DNA of 44,299 bases from an uncultured Clostridia bacterium (GCA_947626685.1 CANQTD010000015.1:1-44299), one strand, 5' to 3'; positions 17,247 to 26,362 are shown, numbered from the stretch's first letter. The notes: generated from the letters alone by a model not told the origin. Translations and numbers: made by a program.

Positions 17247-18410
17247 TCAGCCCTCGGTCCCCGTGATCCCCGAGATCATGGCCTGTCCTGCGGGACGGGA
17301 ACAGAGCAGCTCGGCGTATTTGACGAGGGTCGCCGTGTAGACGGGCGAGCCTGCGATCTGTTTGAGCACCTTGCCGTCCTCCCCTTCGAGCCACTGCCAG
17401 TCGCAGAGCTGGTGGAGGGTGAAGTCGTCGGTGTTGAGCAGATACATCGTCCCCTCGGGGCAGAAGCGGTCGACGACGACGGGGATGCCGTCATACGAGA
17501 CGGCGCGGAACCCGCCTTCGAGGACGGTGGAATCCACGACGCGGCTCTTCGAAAGGAGCTTGACGAAGGCGCGGCGCACGTCCCACGAGCAGATGATGAA
17601 ATTGATCTTGCTGCCCGAGTTCGCCTCCACTTCGTCGATGGTCGTCTGGATGAGGTCCTCGGTGAGCGCGCCCGCCTCCGTTTTGACGACGGGGTTCATC
17701 CACGGGTTGTCCTTGCGGGAGATGCCGTAGAGGTCGCCCGTGCCGAAGATGGCGCCGAGGCCCGTGATCTCCTCCCCCTTCGAGTTCTGGACGAAGAGCT
17801 TGTAGCCCTTCGGGGTCGCGAAGCTCTCGCCGCTGAGCACGATCTTCTTCTTCGCGCGGTCCACTTTCGTGATGACGCGGCCGGGGCCGACTTTTTGCGA
17901 GCTCGTGTGCACGTCGACGATCATGCCCTCCGCGAGGTTGCGGACGGAGTCGACGAAATAGCCGTAGAGATCTTCGGGGTCGGCTCCCGTGATGCTGGCG
18001 AGCAGGCCGCTCCCGTCGCCGAAGAGCATTCTGCCGAAGTTGTAGGAGGAGCTCTGCACGAGCCCTTCCATCTCGTCGTTCAAGAGGTCGACGAACGCGC
18101 CCGCCGAATTTTGGGAGGCGCGGATCGCCTTATCGGAGATCTTGATGACGCCATAGAGATTTTTCAAAGTCGCGACGAACTGCGCGTAGCTGTTGCCGCC
18201 CGCGGCGGGAAGATCCCCCGCCTCCGTTCCCGCGCTCACGCCCCCGTTCACGCCGTAGCGGACGGCCTTGCGCACGTCTTTGCCCCATACGTCGGAAGCG
18301 GACTTCTTGACGCGGGCAAGGAAGGGATTCGCCGATTTGTCGAGCTGGTCGGAGACCGCGCTCAGATAGTAAGATTTCAAAATGCTGTCTGCACTTTCGG
18401 TTGTGATCAT
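17247..18410 (-). CDS. Phage major capsid protein
   Basis: 387 aa, a usual length for HK97-fold coat proteins. It follows a scaffold-like gene and precedes connector genes. The N-terminal NPFLARVKKSASDVWGKDVRKAV and the segment GVIKISDKAIRASQNSAGAF, with regular alternation of long helix and beta strands, resemble phage major capsid proteins. Start ATG at 18410 with AGGAGG upstream. Reading frame intact, composition like neighbouring host genes, so it does not look recently acquired. Confidence 0.85.
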   Translation of the reverse strand: MITTESADSILKSYYLSAVSDQLDKSANPFLARVKKSASDVWGKDVRKAVRYGVNGGVSAGTEAGDLPAAGGNSYAQFVATLKNLYGVIKISDKAIRASQNSAGAFVDLLNDEMEGLVQSSSYNFGRMLFGDGSGLLASITGADPEDLYGYFVDSVRNLAEGMIVDVHTSSQKVGPGRVITKVDRAKKKIVLSGESFATPKGYKLFVQNSKGEEITGLGAIFGTGDLYGISRKDNPWMNPVVKTEAGALTEDLIQTTIDEVEANSGSKINFIICSWDVRRAFVKLLSKSRVVDSTVLEGGFRAVSYDGIPVVVDRFCPEGTMYLLNTDDFTLHQLCDWQWLEGEDGKVLKQIAGSPVYTATLVKYAELLCSRPAGQAMISGITGTEG

Positions 18411-18443
18411 GATTCCTCCTGTATTTTGAATGATGGTTTGCGG

Positions 18444-18848
18444 TCAGTTCTTTTTTTTCAGATACCCCAGCGCAAGGCTGCCTGCCTCGGCGATGGTGGC
18501 GGGTCTCTTGACGGGCGCGACGACGCCGCTCCCCGCGCCGCCGAGCAAGGGCGCGCCGCGCAGCGACCGCAAATATTCGCACGCGACGCGTTCCCGCTCT
18601 TCGTCGGAAAGGACCGCGCGGGAGAGCTCGTTCCCATGCGCTGTCTGCGTACTTTCGGAGACGGCCTCCTCTCGGCTTTGCGCGAGCTCCTCCTCGAGAG
18701 CCTTGATCCGTTGGCTGCGGCGGGTAAATTCGGCCTCCAGCTCCCCGTACGCATGCAGGAGGGCATCGACACTTTTGAATTTGCCCGCGAGCAGCCCATC
18801 TTCGGACATGGGTGCCTCGGAATTCGTGTTCTTGTTTTCCTCTTCCAT
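18444..18848 (-). CDS. Putative capsid scaffolding protein
   Basis: 134 aa. The ATG overlaps the portal stop by one base (TAATG) and has GGAGG upstream. It is acidic and polar at the N-terminus, has a coiled-coil stretch (about 30-65, LEAEFTRRSQRIKALEEELAQ-like), a low-complexity Gly/Ala part, and a basic KKKN end. A short, charged, coiled-coil protein between portal and major capsid is the standard position and character of a scaffold; no protease domain is seen. Confidence 0.7.
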   Translation of the reverse strand: MEEENKNTNSEAPMSEDGLLAGKFKSVDALLHAYGELEAEFTRRSQRIKALEEELAQSREEAVSESTQTAHGNELSRAVLSDEERERVACEYLRSLRGAPLLGGAGSGVVAPVKRPATIAEAGSLALGYLKKKN

Positions 18849-20701
18849 TATTTTCCTCCCATTTCGCGGTGACAAGTGAGGTGGCGCACGAGCCTTTCTT
18901 TCACCGCGCTGTCGTTTTCCCCGCCCGAGAGCAGGGCGCGGAGATGTTCGGCGATATGGATGGCGTGGTCGTCATAGACGTCCGCCTCCACCGCCTCCTC
19001 CGTATGCGCCAGAAGCACGTTCTCCCTCTGCGCCTTGCGGGTGTGCAGATAGGAGATATCGCGCGCGTTTTCGAACGAGCCGTAGCCGAGCGCGTCAAGG
19101 ATGCGCGTCTTTGCCTCGCCCGAAATTTTGCCCTCTTCGTCGGCGAGCAGCCCGAGTTCGAGGAGCTTGACGAGGTCCTCCCCGATCTCTGCGGGCGTGC
19201 GGTCGTATCCCGTGCCGAACTCGATGTCGTCGGCGGAGATGTCGCTTGCGTCGAAGTAGTAGAGCTCGGTCTCTCCGCTCGTTCCCGTCATGCGCAGGAG
19301 CCTCTTCGTGTGCGCGAACTGCTTATAAAGGTGCAATATCTGTTTCCCTGCTTCCTTTACGGCACGCTCGATGCTCTCCGCCGTCATGTGCATACGGTTG
19401 GTGTCTTGGTCGATGAGCAGCTGGATCCCGACCGCACTCGAGACATGGGTGGGCGTTGAGGAGTTTCGCGAGATCTCGCTCACACCCGATACGAGGATGA
19501 ACTCGTTCGCGATGCGCTCCTCTTCTTCCGCAAACTCGGCGGGGAGTTTTCCGCAGTCGAGAAAGGCGGGAGCGGGCGAACCCTGTCTGTAGACGAGGAC
19601 CTTCCCGGGATACAGTCCTTCGTCTGCAAGCGCCTCGGCGTCGACGGAGCCGTCCTCCACCGCGATCACCCCCGCAGAGAGCCTGTTGAGGAACTCGTGC
19701 TTGCGGTTGCGCACCGCGTTGTAAGCGCGTTGCAGCGGGATCATGCGGTCGACGACGGATGTTCCGAAGAACGCCCCCGCGAGCGGAATGCACGTCTGCC
19801 GTATGAACGGGAAGGTGCGTTCGCCGCGGTCGCCGTTTTTATAGGGCAAGGGGCCTTCGTAGAGAAGGTTGTCCCCCGCCACGATCTCAAGCCGCCCGTC
19901 GGGGGCATCCCCCGTGGGACGGATATACCGTTCGATCAAAATCTCGCAGTCCTCCTGCGCGGGACGGAAATTCCCGTCGGAGGGGTGCTTCCAGCCGCTC
20001 GCCGAGGAGTAGGGCGCGAGCGGAAATTCGTCCATCTGCCTGCCCGCCATCTCCACGCCGAACTTCTCCCTGATCTCGGAAACGGGGACGGCTTTGGCGT
20101 GAATGATGCTCTTCACCTCAGACATGGTGGCCGCGGATAAGCTGTCGGGGTAGATCTCGAAGGGCGAGAGCGCGATGATGTTCACGTCCCCTTCCCTGAG
20201 CGCATGCCCGCTCTCGTCGGTGCCGAGGAGCTTGCCGTCGTCGAAATTCCATACGACCTTATAGAAGGAAGTGCCGCACACTTCCGACCAGAGCGTCGCC
20301 TGTGAGACGACGGCGGGAAGGTCGACTTTGTTCTTCACCGATTTGAGGATGTTCGAGGCGACGCGCGCGATATGGATATCGGCCTCACTGTCCGAGAAGG
20401 CGCGCACTTCGAGGGTGGGGCTCACTTTGGACAGGCGCGCGAGGCGGGCGTCTACCGTGGGTGCGATATGGTTGAAACACTGCCGCGACTGCCAGAAGAA
20501 ATCCGCCGATTCCTCCTCCACTTCGCCGCCGGGGGTGAGGTCGCAGAATTGGTTGCCGCTCACGAAGTTCATGTTCAGTTCCCAGCCCCTCTCGAGCTGG
20601 CGGCGCATCTCCCGCCTTGCGGCGAAGTCCGCCTGCACCTCTTCTGCGAGCCGCTTTTTGCGCAGCTCCTCTTTCTTTTCGATAAGTTCCTGCTCTGTCA
20701 T
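18848..20701 (-). CDS. Phage portal protein, P22-like
   Basis: 617 aa. A charged helical N-terminus is followed by features seen in P22-like portals: FVSGNQF near residue 48, QCFNHIAPTVDARLARLS, a clip/stem region with PFIRQTCIPLAGAFFGTSVVDRMIPLQRAYNAVRNRKHEFL, and a long helical C-terminus (RMHMTAESIERAVKEAGKQ). It would form the dodecameric DNA gate of the procapsid. The start overlaps the stop of the 89-aa gene by 4 bp, and the C-terminus is coupled to the scaffold gene. Frame intact. Confidence 0.87.
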   Translation of the reverse strand: MTEQELIEKKEELRKKRLAEEVQADFAARREMRRQLERGWELNMNFVSGNQFCDLTPGGEVEEESADFFWQSRQCFNHIAPTVDARLARLSKVSPTLEVRAFSDSEADIHIARVASNILKSVKNKVDLPAVVSQATLWSEVCGTSFYKVVWNFDDGKLLGTDESGHALREGDVNIIALSPFEIYPDSLSAATMSEVKSIIHAKAVPVSEIREKFGVEMAGRQMDEFPLAPYSSASGWKHPSDGNFRPAQEDCEILIERYIRPTGDAPDGRLEIVAGDNLLYEGPLPYKNGDRGERTFPFIRQTCIPLAGAFFGTSVVDRMIPLQRAYNAVRNRKHEFLNRLSAGVIAVEDGSVDAEALADEGLYPGKVLVYRQGSPAPAFLDCGKLPAEFAEEEERIANEFILVSGVSEISRNSSTPTHVSSAVGIQLLIDQDTNRMHMTAESIERAVKEAGKQILHLYKQFAHTKRLLRMTGTSGETELYYFDASDISADDIEFGTGYDRTPAEIGEDLVKLLELGLLADEEGKISGEAKTRILDALGYGSFENARDISYLHTRKAQRENVLLAHTEEAVEADVYDDHAIHIAEHLRALLSGGENDSAVKERLVRHLTCHREMGGK

Positions 20702-20967
20702 GATTCCTCCTTGTTTTTTTGTTCTTCTTCCTTGAGACGGAGAAGAAGGCGTCGTTTCTCCGCTTCCAGCTCCTCGTCGGAGAGGGCGGAATAGTCCCGC
20801 TCTTCGATGAGCAGTTTTGCCGCTTTCAGGTCGGGCGGGACGTCTTTTTTGGTCTCCTTGCGCTTGATGAGGCGCATCTCGCCGTCCTTCATGTCGTATT
20901 CCTCGGTGACCTCCTCGAGGGAGAACCCGAGCGCGACTTTGAGGATGGCTTCCCTGATCTTATCCAC
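20698..20967 (-). CDS. Small protein coupled to the terminase gene
   Basis: 89 aa from GTG, starting directly after the terminase stop (TGAGTG) with AGGAGG upstream. An N-terminal KVALGFSLEEVTEEYD segment and a central PPDLKAAKLLIEE segment are followed by a highly charged helical C-terminus. I recall similar short proteins beside terminases in clostridial prophages, possibly small-subunit-like, but I cannot name the family. It links terminase and portal translation. Confidence 0.75.
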   Translation of the reverse strand: MDKIREAILKVALGFSLEEVTEEYDMKDGEMRLIKRKETKKDVPPDLKAAKLLIEERDYSALSDEELEAEKRRLLLRLKEEEQKNKEES

Positions 20968-22392
20968 TCACTTCCTCCTTTTCAGCCTCCTGATCCTGCG
21001 CTCCATGTCCCGTTCGATCTCCGACTTTTCGTGCAGGGGGACGGCGGGGCGCGGCTTGGTCATGAGGTAGTAGCGGAGCTCGTCCATCGCGTGGTCGTCC
21101 CGCTTGACGGGCCTCTCTTCCGCACCCCAGAAATACCCCTTGAATTCGCGGATGAGGTTCACGCAGTTCTTGAAAATGTAGAGATTGGGGAAGTTGTTCT
21201 TGCGCGAGAGATAGCTCTTGACCTGCGCGATGCCGCTGAACAGGTCCTTGTCGACGCGCGGGCTCACGAGGATGCCCCTGTCGTAGAACAGTTCGGAGAC
21301 GCTCCGCTGTGCGGCGAGCGTTTTCGCCTCCGCCGCGGAGTCGATGATGGCGGAGAGCCTGCCCTTTTCGTCGCGCTTCCAGCCGATGCGGTCGGAGACG
21401 GCGTGGATCGCCGCCGCATGTTCGTCGACGCCCGCGTCCGCGAGATAGTGCTCGGCGACGACGTACACGTTGCCGTCGTAGTCGGTGCAGTACCAATGCG
21501 CGGAGAGCGGATTTTTGAGCCCGGGGTCGATGGAGATGGTGTCCTGCCAGCTCTTGGGCACGTCGAAGGGCTCGATGACGTGCACGCTCTCGTCGAACTC
21601 GGGGTACACGAGCCCCTCGCGGGAACAGAATCTCCCGTAGCGGCGGGATTGCAGCGCGGTCTCGTCCATCGTCCCCTCGAGGAGGGCGATCTCCTTTTTG
21701 GAGAGGTAGGGATTGTCCGCCCACTCCATGAACTCGTACCAGATCTCGGGGTCGTTCTTGGGGTTGAGGTAGATGTCGCGGTAGACGAACGTCAAGCCTT
21801 TCAGAGGGGTCATCGTGCCGAAGATGTCCCCCGCGCGGTCGACGACGCGCATGCGGCATTCGTCATAGATGTCCTCGGGCGGTTCCTCGTCGAACCAAAC
21901 GAAATCGAGCGAACTGCCCTGAAAGCGTTCCCTGCCCTGATCGCAGCTCTTAAAGCCGATCACGGAGGTGCCGCCGAACACGTTTTTGACGTAAATCTGA
22001 TCGATGATCCCGGACATGGGTGCGTCCTTTCTGCCGCTCGACATGACGATGTCCTCGATCCAATCGGGGCGGAGGTAGCTCAAAATCTTGCGCTGGGCGA
22101 CGTCGCGCTGTACCTGCGAAGTGAGGGAGACCACCCAGCCGAACACGTTTTTCCGGTTCTTCCGGTAGGGGTGGACGCCGCGGGCGATCCAGACCGCCTC
22201 GACCGCGCCGCACTCGGTTTTCCCCGAGCGGTTGCCGCCGAACACCCAGCGGTTGCGCTTCTTGCAGCGGTGGAAGGCGAGCTGCTTTTTGTGCTTTTTC
22301 CTGCCCGTGTTGTAGACCGCGAGACGGTCTGATCTCCTCCTCGTCTCCTGCTCCTTCTCGATCGCCTTGATTTTTTGCAGAATTTCGTTCAT
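20968..22392 (-). CDS. Phage terminase large subunit
   Basis: 474 aa (P22 gp2 is 499). ATPase: Walker A GGNRSGKT at about 52-59 and Walker B-like LDFVWFDEEPP about 110 residues later. Nuclease: acidic residues of an RNase H-like fold in SIDPGL, AIIDSAAE and HAMDELRYY in order along the C-terminal half. All key motifs appear intact, so the packaging motor could be functional. The start has only a weak, distant purine run (AAAGGA about 16 nt upstream) and no obvious promoter of its own; transcription may come from the SOS-box promoter at 23.7 kb. Confidence 0.93.
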   Translation of the reverse strand: MNEILQKIKAIEKEQETRRRSDRLAVYNTGRKKHKKQLAFHRCKKRNRWVFGGNRSGKTECGAVEAVWIARGVHPYRKNRKNVFGWVVSLTSQVQRDVAQRKILSYLRPDWIEDIVMSSGRKDAPMSGIIDQIYVKNVFGGTSVIGFKSCDQGRERFQGSSLDFVWFDEEPPEDIYDECRMRVVDRAGDIFGTMTPLKGLTFVYRDIYLNPKNDPEIWYEFMEWADNPYLSKKEIALLEGTMDETALQSRRYGRFCSREGLVYPEFDESVHVIEPFDVPKSWQDTISIDPGLKNPLSAHWYCTDYDGNVYVVAEHYLADAGVDEHAAAIHAVSDRIGWKRDEKGRLSAIIDSAAEAKTLAAQRSVSELFYDRGILVSPRVDKDLFSGIAQVKSYLSRKNNFPNLYIFKNCVNLIREFKGYFWGAEERPVKRDDHAMDELRYYLMTKPRPAVPLHEKSEIERDMERRIRRLKRRK

Positions 22393-22445
22393 ATTCGATA
22401 AAATCTATCCTTTCATGCACGGCGCGCTGTGCTACCATGTACTCT

Positions 22446-23135
22446 ATGAGAAAATTCCCCCTTCTTCTCGCGCTCCTTCTCGCGTTCGCGGCGGGCGGTC
22501 CGCGTACCCATGCGCGGGCAGACGAGCTCCGCTATGCCGTCGCTCCCGATACGAACGTCTGGTTCTACGCCTCCGAATCGGAGGACAGCCGCCTCTTCCT
22601 GCTGCCCGAAACGTACTATGTGCGCGTTCTGCATGCAGGAGATGTGTACACCGCCGCGGAATACCTCGAAAACGATCCCCCCTACCGGAAAGTCATGGGC
22701 TACTGCCGCACCGACGCGCTGCAATTCGTCGACTTCATCCCCTCCCGCCCCTTCCTGCGCCGCCAGATCACGGTGAGCTACACCCTCGGCGGAACGGGCG
22801 CCGCGCCCGGCTATGAGTTCGCCGACGTGGAGCGCACCTTCGTCTACTACGGCGAGCGGTACGAGCACGGCCAGCTCTATTTCTACGTCCTCGAGGGGGA
22901 GACGTTCGGCTTCATCCCCGCGGAGGAGCCCCTCGACTTCGAGCGCAACGACGACTGGCTCGCCCCTCCCACGGTCCCGTCGGGAGGAACGGGCGGCGAA
23001 GGCACGGAAAAGCCCTCTTCCCCCGTGTGGCAGATCGTGCTCCTGTGCGCGGCCTGCGTCGCGGCGGTCGCGGTCGCCTTTCTCGTTTTGAGGGGGCGAA
23101 GGTCTGCGGGCGGCAAGGACCGCACCGAGCCGTGA
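22446..23135 (+). CDS. Secreted SH3-like protein with C-terminal membrane anchor
   Basis: 229 aa if started at MRKFPLL (an ATG nine bases upstream is also possible; neither has a clear Shine-Dalgarno). Signal peptide with ALA-rich core ending near THARADE, a beta-rich extracellular part with SH3-like pattern (YYVRVLHAGDVYTAAEYL, GYCRTDALQFVDF), a Ser/Gly/Pro linker, and a C-terminal membrane helix (about 195-217) ending in RGRRSAGGK. Its architecture echoes the larger membrane protein at 23813. It is oriented opposite to the virus-head genes and lies between terminase and the SOS-box gene. Function unknown; an envelope role is inference. Confidence 0.8.
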   Translation: MRKFPLLLALLLAFAAGGPRTHARADELRYAVAPDTNVWFYASESEDSRLFLLPETYYVRVLHAGDVYTAAEYLENDPPYRKVMGYCRTDALQFVDFIPSRPFLRRQITVSYTLGGTGAAPGYEFADVERTFVYYGERYEHGQLYFYVLEGETFGFIPAEEPLDFERNDDWLAPPTVPSGGTGGEGTEKPSSPVWQIVLLCAACVAAVAVAFLVLRGRRSAGGKDRTEP

Positions 23136-23614
23136 CGGCGGATCACCCCCGCCCAATAGGGGGGATCGGAGACCGCGGAGAGCATCCGCATGAGCGGACG
23201 GTGTGCCGAAAAGCGCAGAAAAAAAGCGTCGTCCGTCCATCCCGCTACAAGGAGCGCGAGGCGCATGCGGGAGAGCAGAGACATGCGATGGCGCAGGCAT
23301 GTCCGAACCGAGAGCCCTCCGCACAGCGCGCGGTACTCCCCGATCGCCCCCTTCTTGCGGAAATATTCCGCCTCGAGAATGAGCCTCTCCTCGGCGGGCA
23401 GTTTTTCGACGAGAGCGGTGAGCTCCGCATGCAGGGAGCGCAGCCTTCCCGCCATGAGGGAGCGTTCCGCAACGCACGCCGCTTCCTCGGCGACGCATTC
23501 GGGACGGCGGTACGACAGCACCGCCCTGTTGAGCGCGGAAGTCTCCTCCGCCTCCGCCAATTCTTCCAAATAGGGATACGCGTACAAGAGCGTCTTTACG
23601 ATATTTAAGTTCAT
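22883..23614 (-). CDS. Sigma-region-4-like protein, possible regulator of the head module
   Basis: Open frame of 243 aa; the credible part is residues 1 to about 155. Start ATG with GGAGGAG upstream. An N-terminal YPYLEELAEAE segment is followed by a helical core containing LPAEERLILEAEYF and LSVRTCLRHRMSLLSRM, resembling an RNA polymerase sigma region 4 / late-activator HTH. A GWTDDAFFLRFSAHRPL segment follows. The last 80-90 residues run antisense to the 22446-23135 gene and look like non-coding translation, so the original stop may have been lost. It has an SOS box in its promoter and lies upstream of terminase on the same strand. Confidence 0.65.
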   Translation of the reverse strand: MNLNIVKTLLYAYPYLEELAEAEETSALNRAVLSYRRPECVAEEAACVAERSLMAGRLRSLHAELTALVEKLPAEERLILEAEYFRKKGAIGEYRALCGGLSVRTCLRHRMSLLSRMRLALLVAGWTDDAFFLRFSAHRPLMRMLSAVSDPPYWAGVIRRHGSVRSLPPADLRPLKTRKATATAATQAAHRSTICHTGEEGFSVPSPPVPPDGTVGGASQSSLRSKSRGSSAGMKPNVSPSRT

Positions 23615-23680
23615 TTCCGTCTCCTCCCGTACGGCCCGCAGTCCCCTTCCTCCCCGAAGCGTTCCGCCGCCGCATGTTTC

Positions 23681-23706
23681 CGAACATTTGTTCTAATTTT
23701 ATTATA
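23681..23706 (-). promoter_or_regulatory. Extended -10 promoter with LexA/DinR (SOS) box
   Basis: CGAAC-ATTT-GTTCT at 23681-23694 matches the Gram-positive LexA box CGAACNNNNGTTCG at all but the last base. On the minus strand TATAAT (23701-23706) is preceded by TGC, making an extended -10, and the box falls over the expected transcription start of the gene at 23614. This geometry is that of a LexA-repressed promoter. Confidence 0.7.
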
Positions 23707-23774
23707 GCATGCAAATATGACAGATGGGTGCCACCGAGGACACGATTTTTCGGAAAATTTTTTGATGAAAAGAT

Positions 23775-23803
23775 TTGCGTTTCCCTCGCGCGCGTGATAT
23801 AAT
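23775..23803 (+). promoter_or_regulatory. Promoter of the beta-propeller membrane protein
   Basis: TTGCGT at 23775-23780, 17-bp spacer, TATAAT at 23798-23803 with TG one base upstream (extended -10). Only 9 nt separate the -10 from the ATG, so the mRNA is predicted to begin 2-4 nt before the start codon. Confidence 0.75.
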
Positions 23804-23812
23804 GAAAACGGT

Positions 23813-26347
23813 ATGAACACAAAGGCCAAGAAAACGATCGCAGCGGCCGCCGCGCTTCTTCTGTTGCTCGCGGCGTTTTTCTGCGTTCTTCTTTTGCCCG
23901 CGCCCTCTTCCGCACACGCGCAGGAGGCCTCCGCGGACGCGTCCGTCTTTCTCCCCTCTTCGTACGAGCAGTATCTCGAACTGCGTGCGCCGAAGGACAT
24001 CGCCGTGAGCGATACGCACCTCGCCATCGCGGACGGGAACAGAATTTATATTTACGCGCGCGCAGGCGGAAAGTACAACGTCTTTACCCACGGCGCGGAG
24101 TCCTCTTCTTTCGGGCAGATCCAGCTCGACGGGAGCACGCTCTACTTTACCGATTCCGCCATGAACCTCTACGCCATCGACCTCACCGTTGAAACTTTGG
24201 CGGAAAAGAGCCTCGGATACAGCCTCTCCAACTTCCTCATCGCGGAAGGGAGCCTCTACGGTGCTACGACGGCGGGCAACACCACTTCACTCTACGCCCT
24301 CTCCCTCGAGGGGCAGACGAGCATTCCCGACGTGGACCCCATCGCCTCCAATCTTCCCGCGCAGCTCCCCATGACGTATGACGCGGGCGTGCTCTACTAT
24401 GCCAACAACAACGCGGTGTACACGGTGGACGTTGCGGACAACAGCGAGAGCGGGGGCATGATGCCGCTCGACGGCGCGGCGACGAACCGCCATCCCGCAG
24501 CGATCGCCGCGGCGGACGGGAAGATGTACTTCATCGACGATACGGGCTTTTACCGCTCCGACCTTGCGGGGAACGCCGAGCTTCTCGACGGGAGCGGGGG
24601 CTACCGCGCCTTAACGCGCGCGGGGGACAAGCTCTACTGCATCAAAGACGGCGAGGCGGCCGAATTTGACTTGCGCACGCAGGCGTTCACCGATTACCGC
24701 ATCACTTCCGCTTCGGACGCGGAGAACCGACTTGCGGGGGCGGTGGACATCGCCCGCGCGGGGAAACTGCTCGTCGCCGCCGACGCGGGCAACAACAGGA
24801 TCTCCGTCTGCAACACCGCCACGGGAGAGTGCTCCGCCGTTCTTCCGCCCGACGGCCTCGCGGACTTCACGCCCGAACTCGTCGCCACGGACGGCGACCT
24901 CATCGCCGTCTCCTCGGGGGCGCGCATCTTCACCTGCACCTACGGAGAAAAGAACCTCACCGAATCCCCCGACCTTCCCACGAGCAACGTGCGCGGGCTC
25001 GCGTGCGTGTACGGGAGCGTGTACTATGTCACCGACAACAACGTCTATGGCAAACTCGGCGGGGAAGAGATCATCCGCGGCGGCTACGGCACGCCTTCCG
25101 GTCTTGCTGCCGATCTCTATGGCGACCTCTTCGTCTCCTATGCGGTCACGGGCGAAGTGCGGCGGTTCGCCGAGAGCGAATTCCTCAAAGAAGGGGGCGG
25201 GGAACTGCTCGACGCGACCCTGCCCGACGGCTGCACGGCGTTCGGCGTCGACTTCGAGGGCAACCTCTACACCCTCACGGGAGACGCGCTCTGCGGCGCG
25301 GACGGGAGCGAGCTCGCCACTTGCGACGGCGGCGACTATGTGTTTTTGCAGTCCGCCGGTTCAATTCCCCTCTCCTTTGCGGTCGGCTTCGAGGACAGCG
25401 GCGTCTATTTCCTCTTCGGCGACTACATCGTGAAGAAGGACCTCGGCATTCCGACGCTCTCGGGCATCGAAGCGGACGGGGTCGCGGAACAAGTGTTCGC
25501 CCCCCACGGCGAAAATCTCTTCATCGACATCCCTGCGGGGACGATCGGGGTGCGCACGGAGCTCGAACCGCTCAAAGAGGGCCCCGCCTGCTTCCCCTAT
25601 TCCTTCTACTACCGCACCGCGGAGAACGTGCGCGGCGTGCTCCTTGCGGAAAAGGGCGACTACGTCCTCGTGCTCCTCTATGAGGTCTCCGATTACGACC
25701 GCGTGTTCACGGTGAACCTGTTCCGCGTCGAGCCCGAGCTCAGGCAGCCCGTTCCCGAAGCGGAATATTGGCAGAGCGCGCAGCAAACGCGCTACCTCAC
25801 GAGCGCGGTCTCGGGATATTACTTCCCCTGCCTGCATCCTTCGCTCGCCTGCGCCGAGCTTCCGCGCGGGGCGAAAGTCTCCGTGCTCGGCTATGCACAG
25901 GCCCCCGAACGGTCGTACGCGCTCATCGAGTACACCGAAAACGGGCAGGGCATGTCCGAAAGAGAGACTTCGGAAACGATCTTCTTCGTGCCCGCTTCCT
26001 ATCTCTCCGACGTCTCGCCCATTCCCGAAGAGGAGGGGAAATTCGAACCCGCGTGGCTCAAAGCCTCTGCAAACGGGGTCGTCTTTACCGCGGACGACGG
26101 GGAGACGCTGACCGTCAAAGAACGCACCCGCGCCTACTTTTCCGAGAACGGGGACGGCACCTATACCGCCCGCATTTCGGTGGACGGGAAGGTCTATACG
26201 GCGTACAACGTTGCGGCGGGCATGATCGACCGCGGGGCGAGCGACGCCCTCCGCATCAGCCTCATCGTCATTCTCACGGTCACGGCCGTCGGGATCGTCG
26301 GCGCGTACTTCTACCTTCTACCCCGCAAAAAGAACGGCGACGTTTGA
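23813..26347 (+). CDS. Secreted beta-propeller protein with C-terminal membrane anchor
   Basis: 844 aa. Signal peptide with a long Ala/Leu core (about 8-37). Residues about 50-590 are repeating beta blades of about 40-45 residues with motifs such as VSDTHLAIADGNRIYIYA, KLYCIKDG and ARAGKLLVAADAGNNRISVC, as in NHL/WD-like propellers. A C-terminal beta region (about 650-800) includes an SH3-like piece, followed by a membrane helix (about 812-834) and a basic end. No Shine-Dalgarno precedes the ATG; see the promoter entry. Probably an extracytoplasmic, membrane-tethered binding or sensing protein; substrate unknown. Confidence 0.85.
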   Translation: MNTKAKKTIAAAAALLLLLAAFFCVLLLPAPSSAHAQEASADASVFLPSSYEQYLELRAPKDIAVSDTHLAIADGNRIYIYARAGGKYNVFTHGAESSSFGQIQLDGSTLYFTDSAMNLYAIDLTVETLAEKSLGYSLSNFLIAEGSLYGATTAGNTTSLYALSLEGQTSIPDVDPIASNLPAQLPMTYDAGVLYYANNNAVYTVDVADNSESGGMMPLDGAATNRHPAAIAAADGKMYFIDDTGFYRSDLAGNAELLDGSGGYRALTRAGDKLYCIKDGEAAEFDLRTQAFTDYRITSASDAENRLAGAVDIARAGKLLVAADAGNNRISVCNTATGECSAVLPPDGLADFTPELVATDGDLIAVSSGARIFTCTYGEKNLTESPDLPTSNVRGLACVYGSVYYVTDNNVYGKLGGEEIIRGGYGTPSGLAADLYGDLFVSYAVTGEVRRFAESEFLKEGGGELLDATLPDGCTAFGVDFEGNLYTLTGDALCGADGSELATCDGGDYVFLQSAGSIPLSFAVGFEDSGVYFLFGDYIVKKDLGIPTLSGIEADGVAEQVFAPHGENLFIDIPAGTIGVRTELEPLKEGPACFPYSFYYRTAENVRGVLLAEKGDYVLVLLYEVSDYDRVFTVNLFRVEPELRQPVPEAEYWQSAQQTRYLTSAVSGYYFPCLHPSLACAELPRGAKVSVLGYAQAPERSYALIEYTENGQGMSERETSETIFFVPASYLSDVSPIPEEEGKFEPAWLKASANGVVFTADDGETLTVKERTRAYFSENGDGTYTARISVDGKVYTAYNVAAGMIDRGASDALRISLIVILTVTAVGIVGAYFYLLPRKKNGDV

Positions 26348-26362
26348 CCTTTTTTCAAACGC

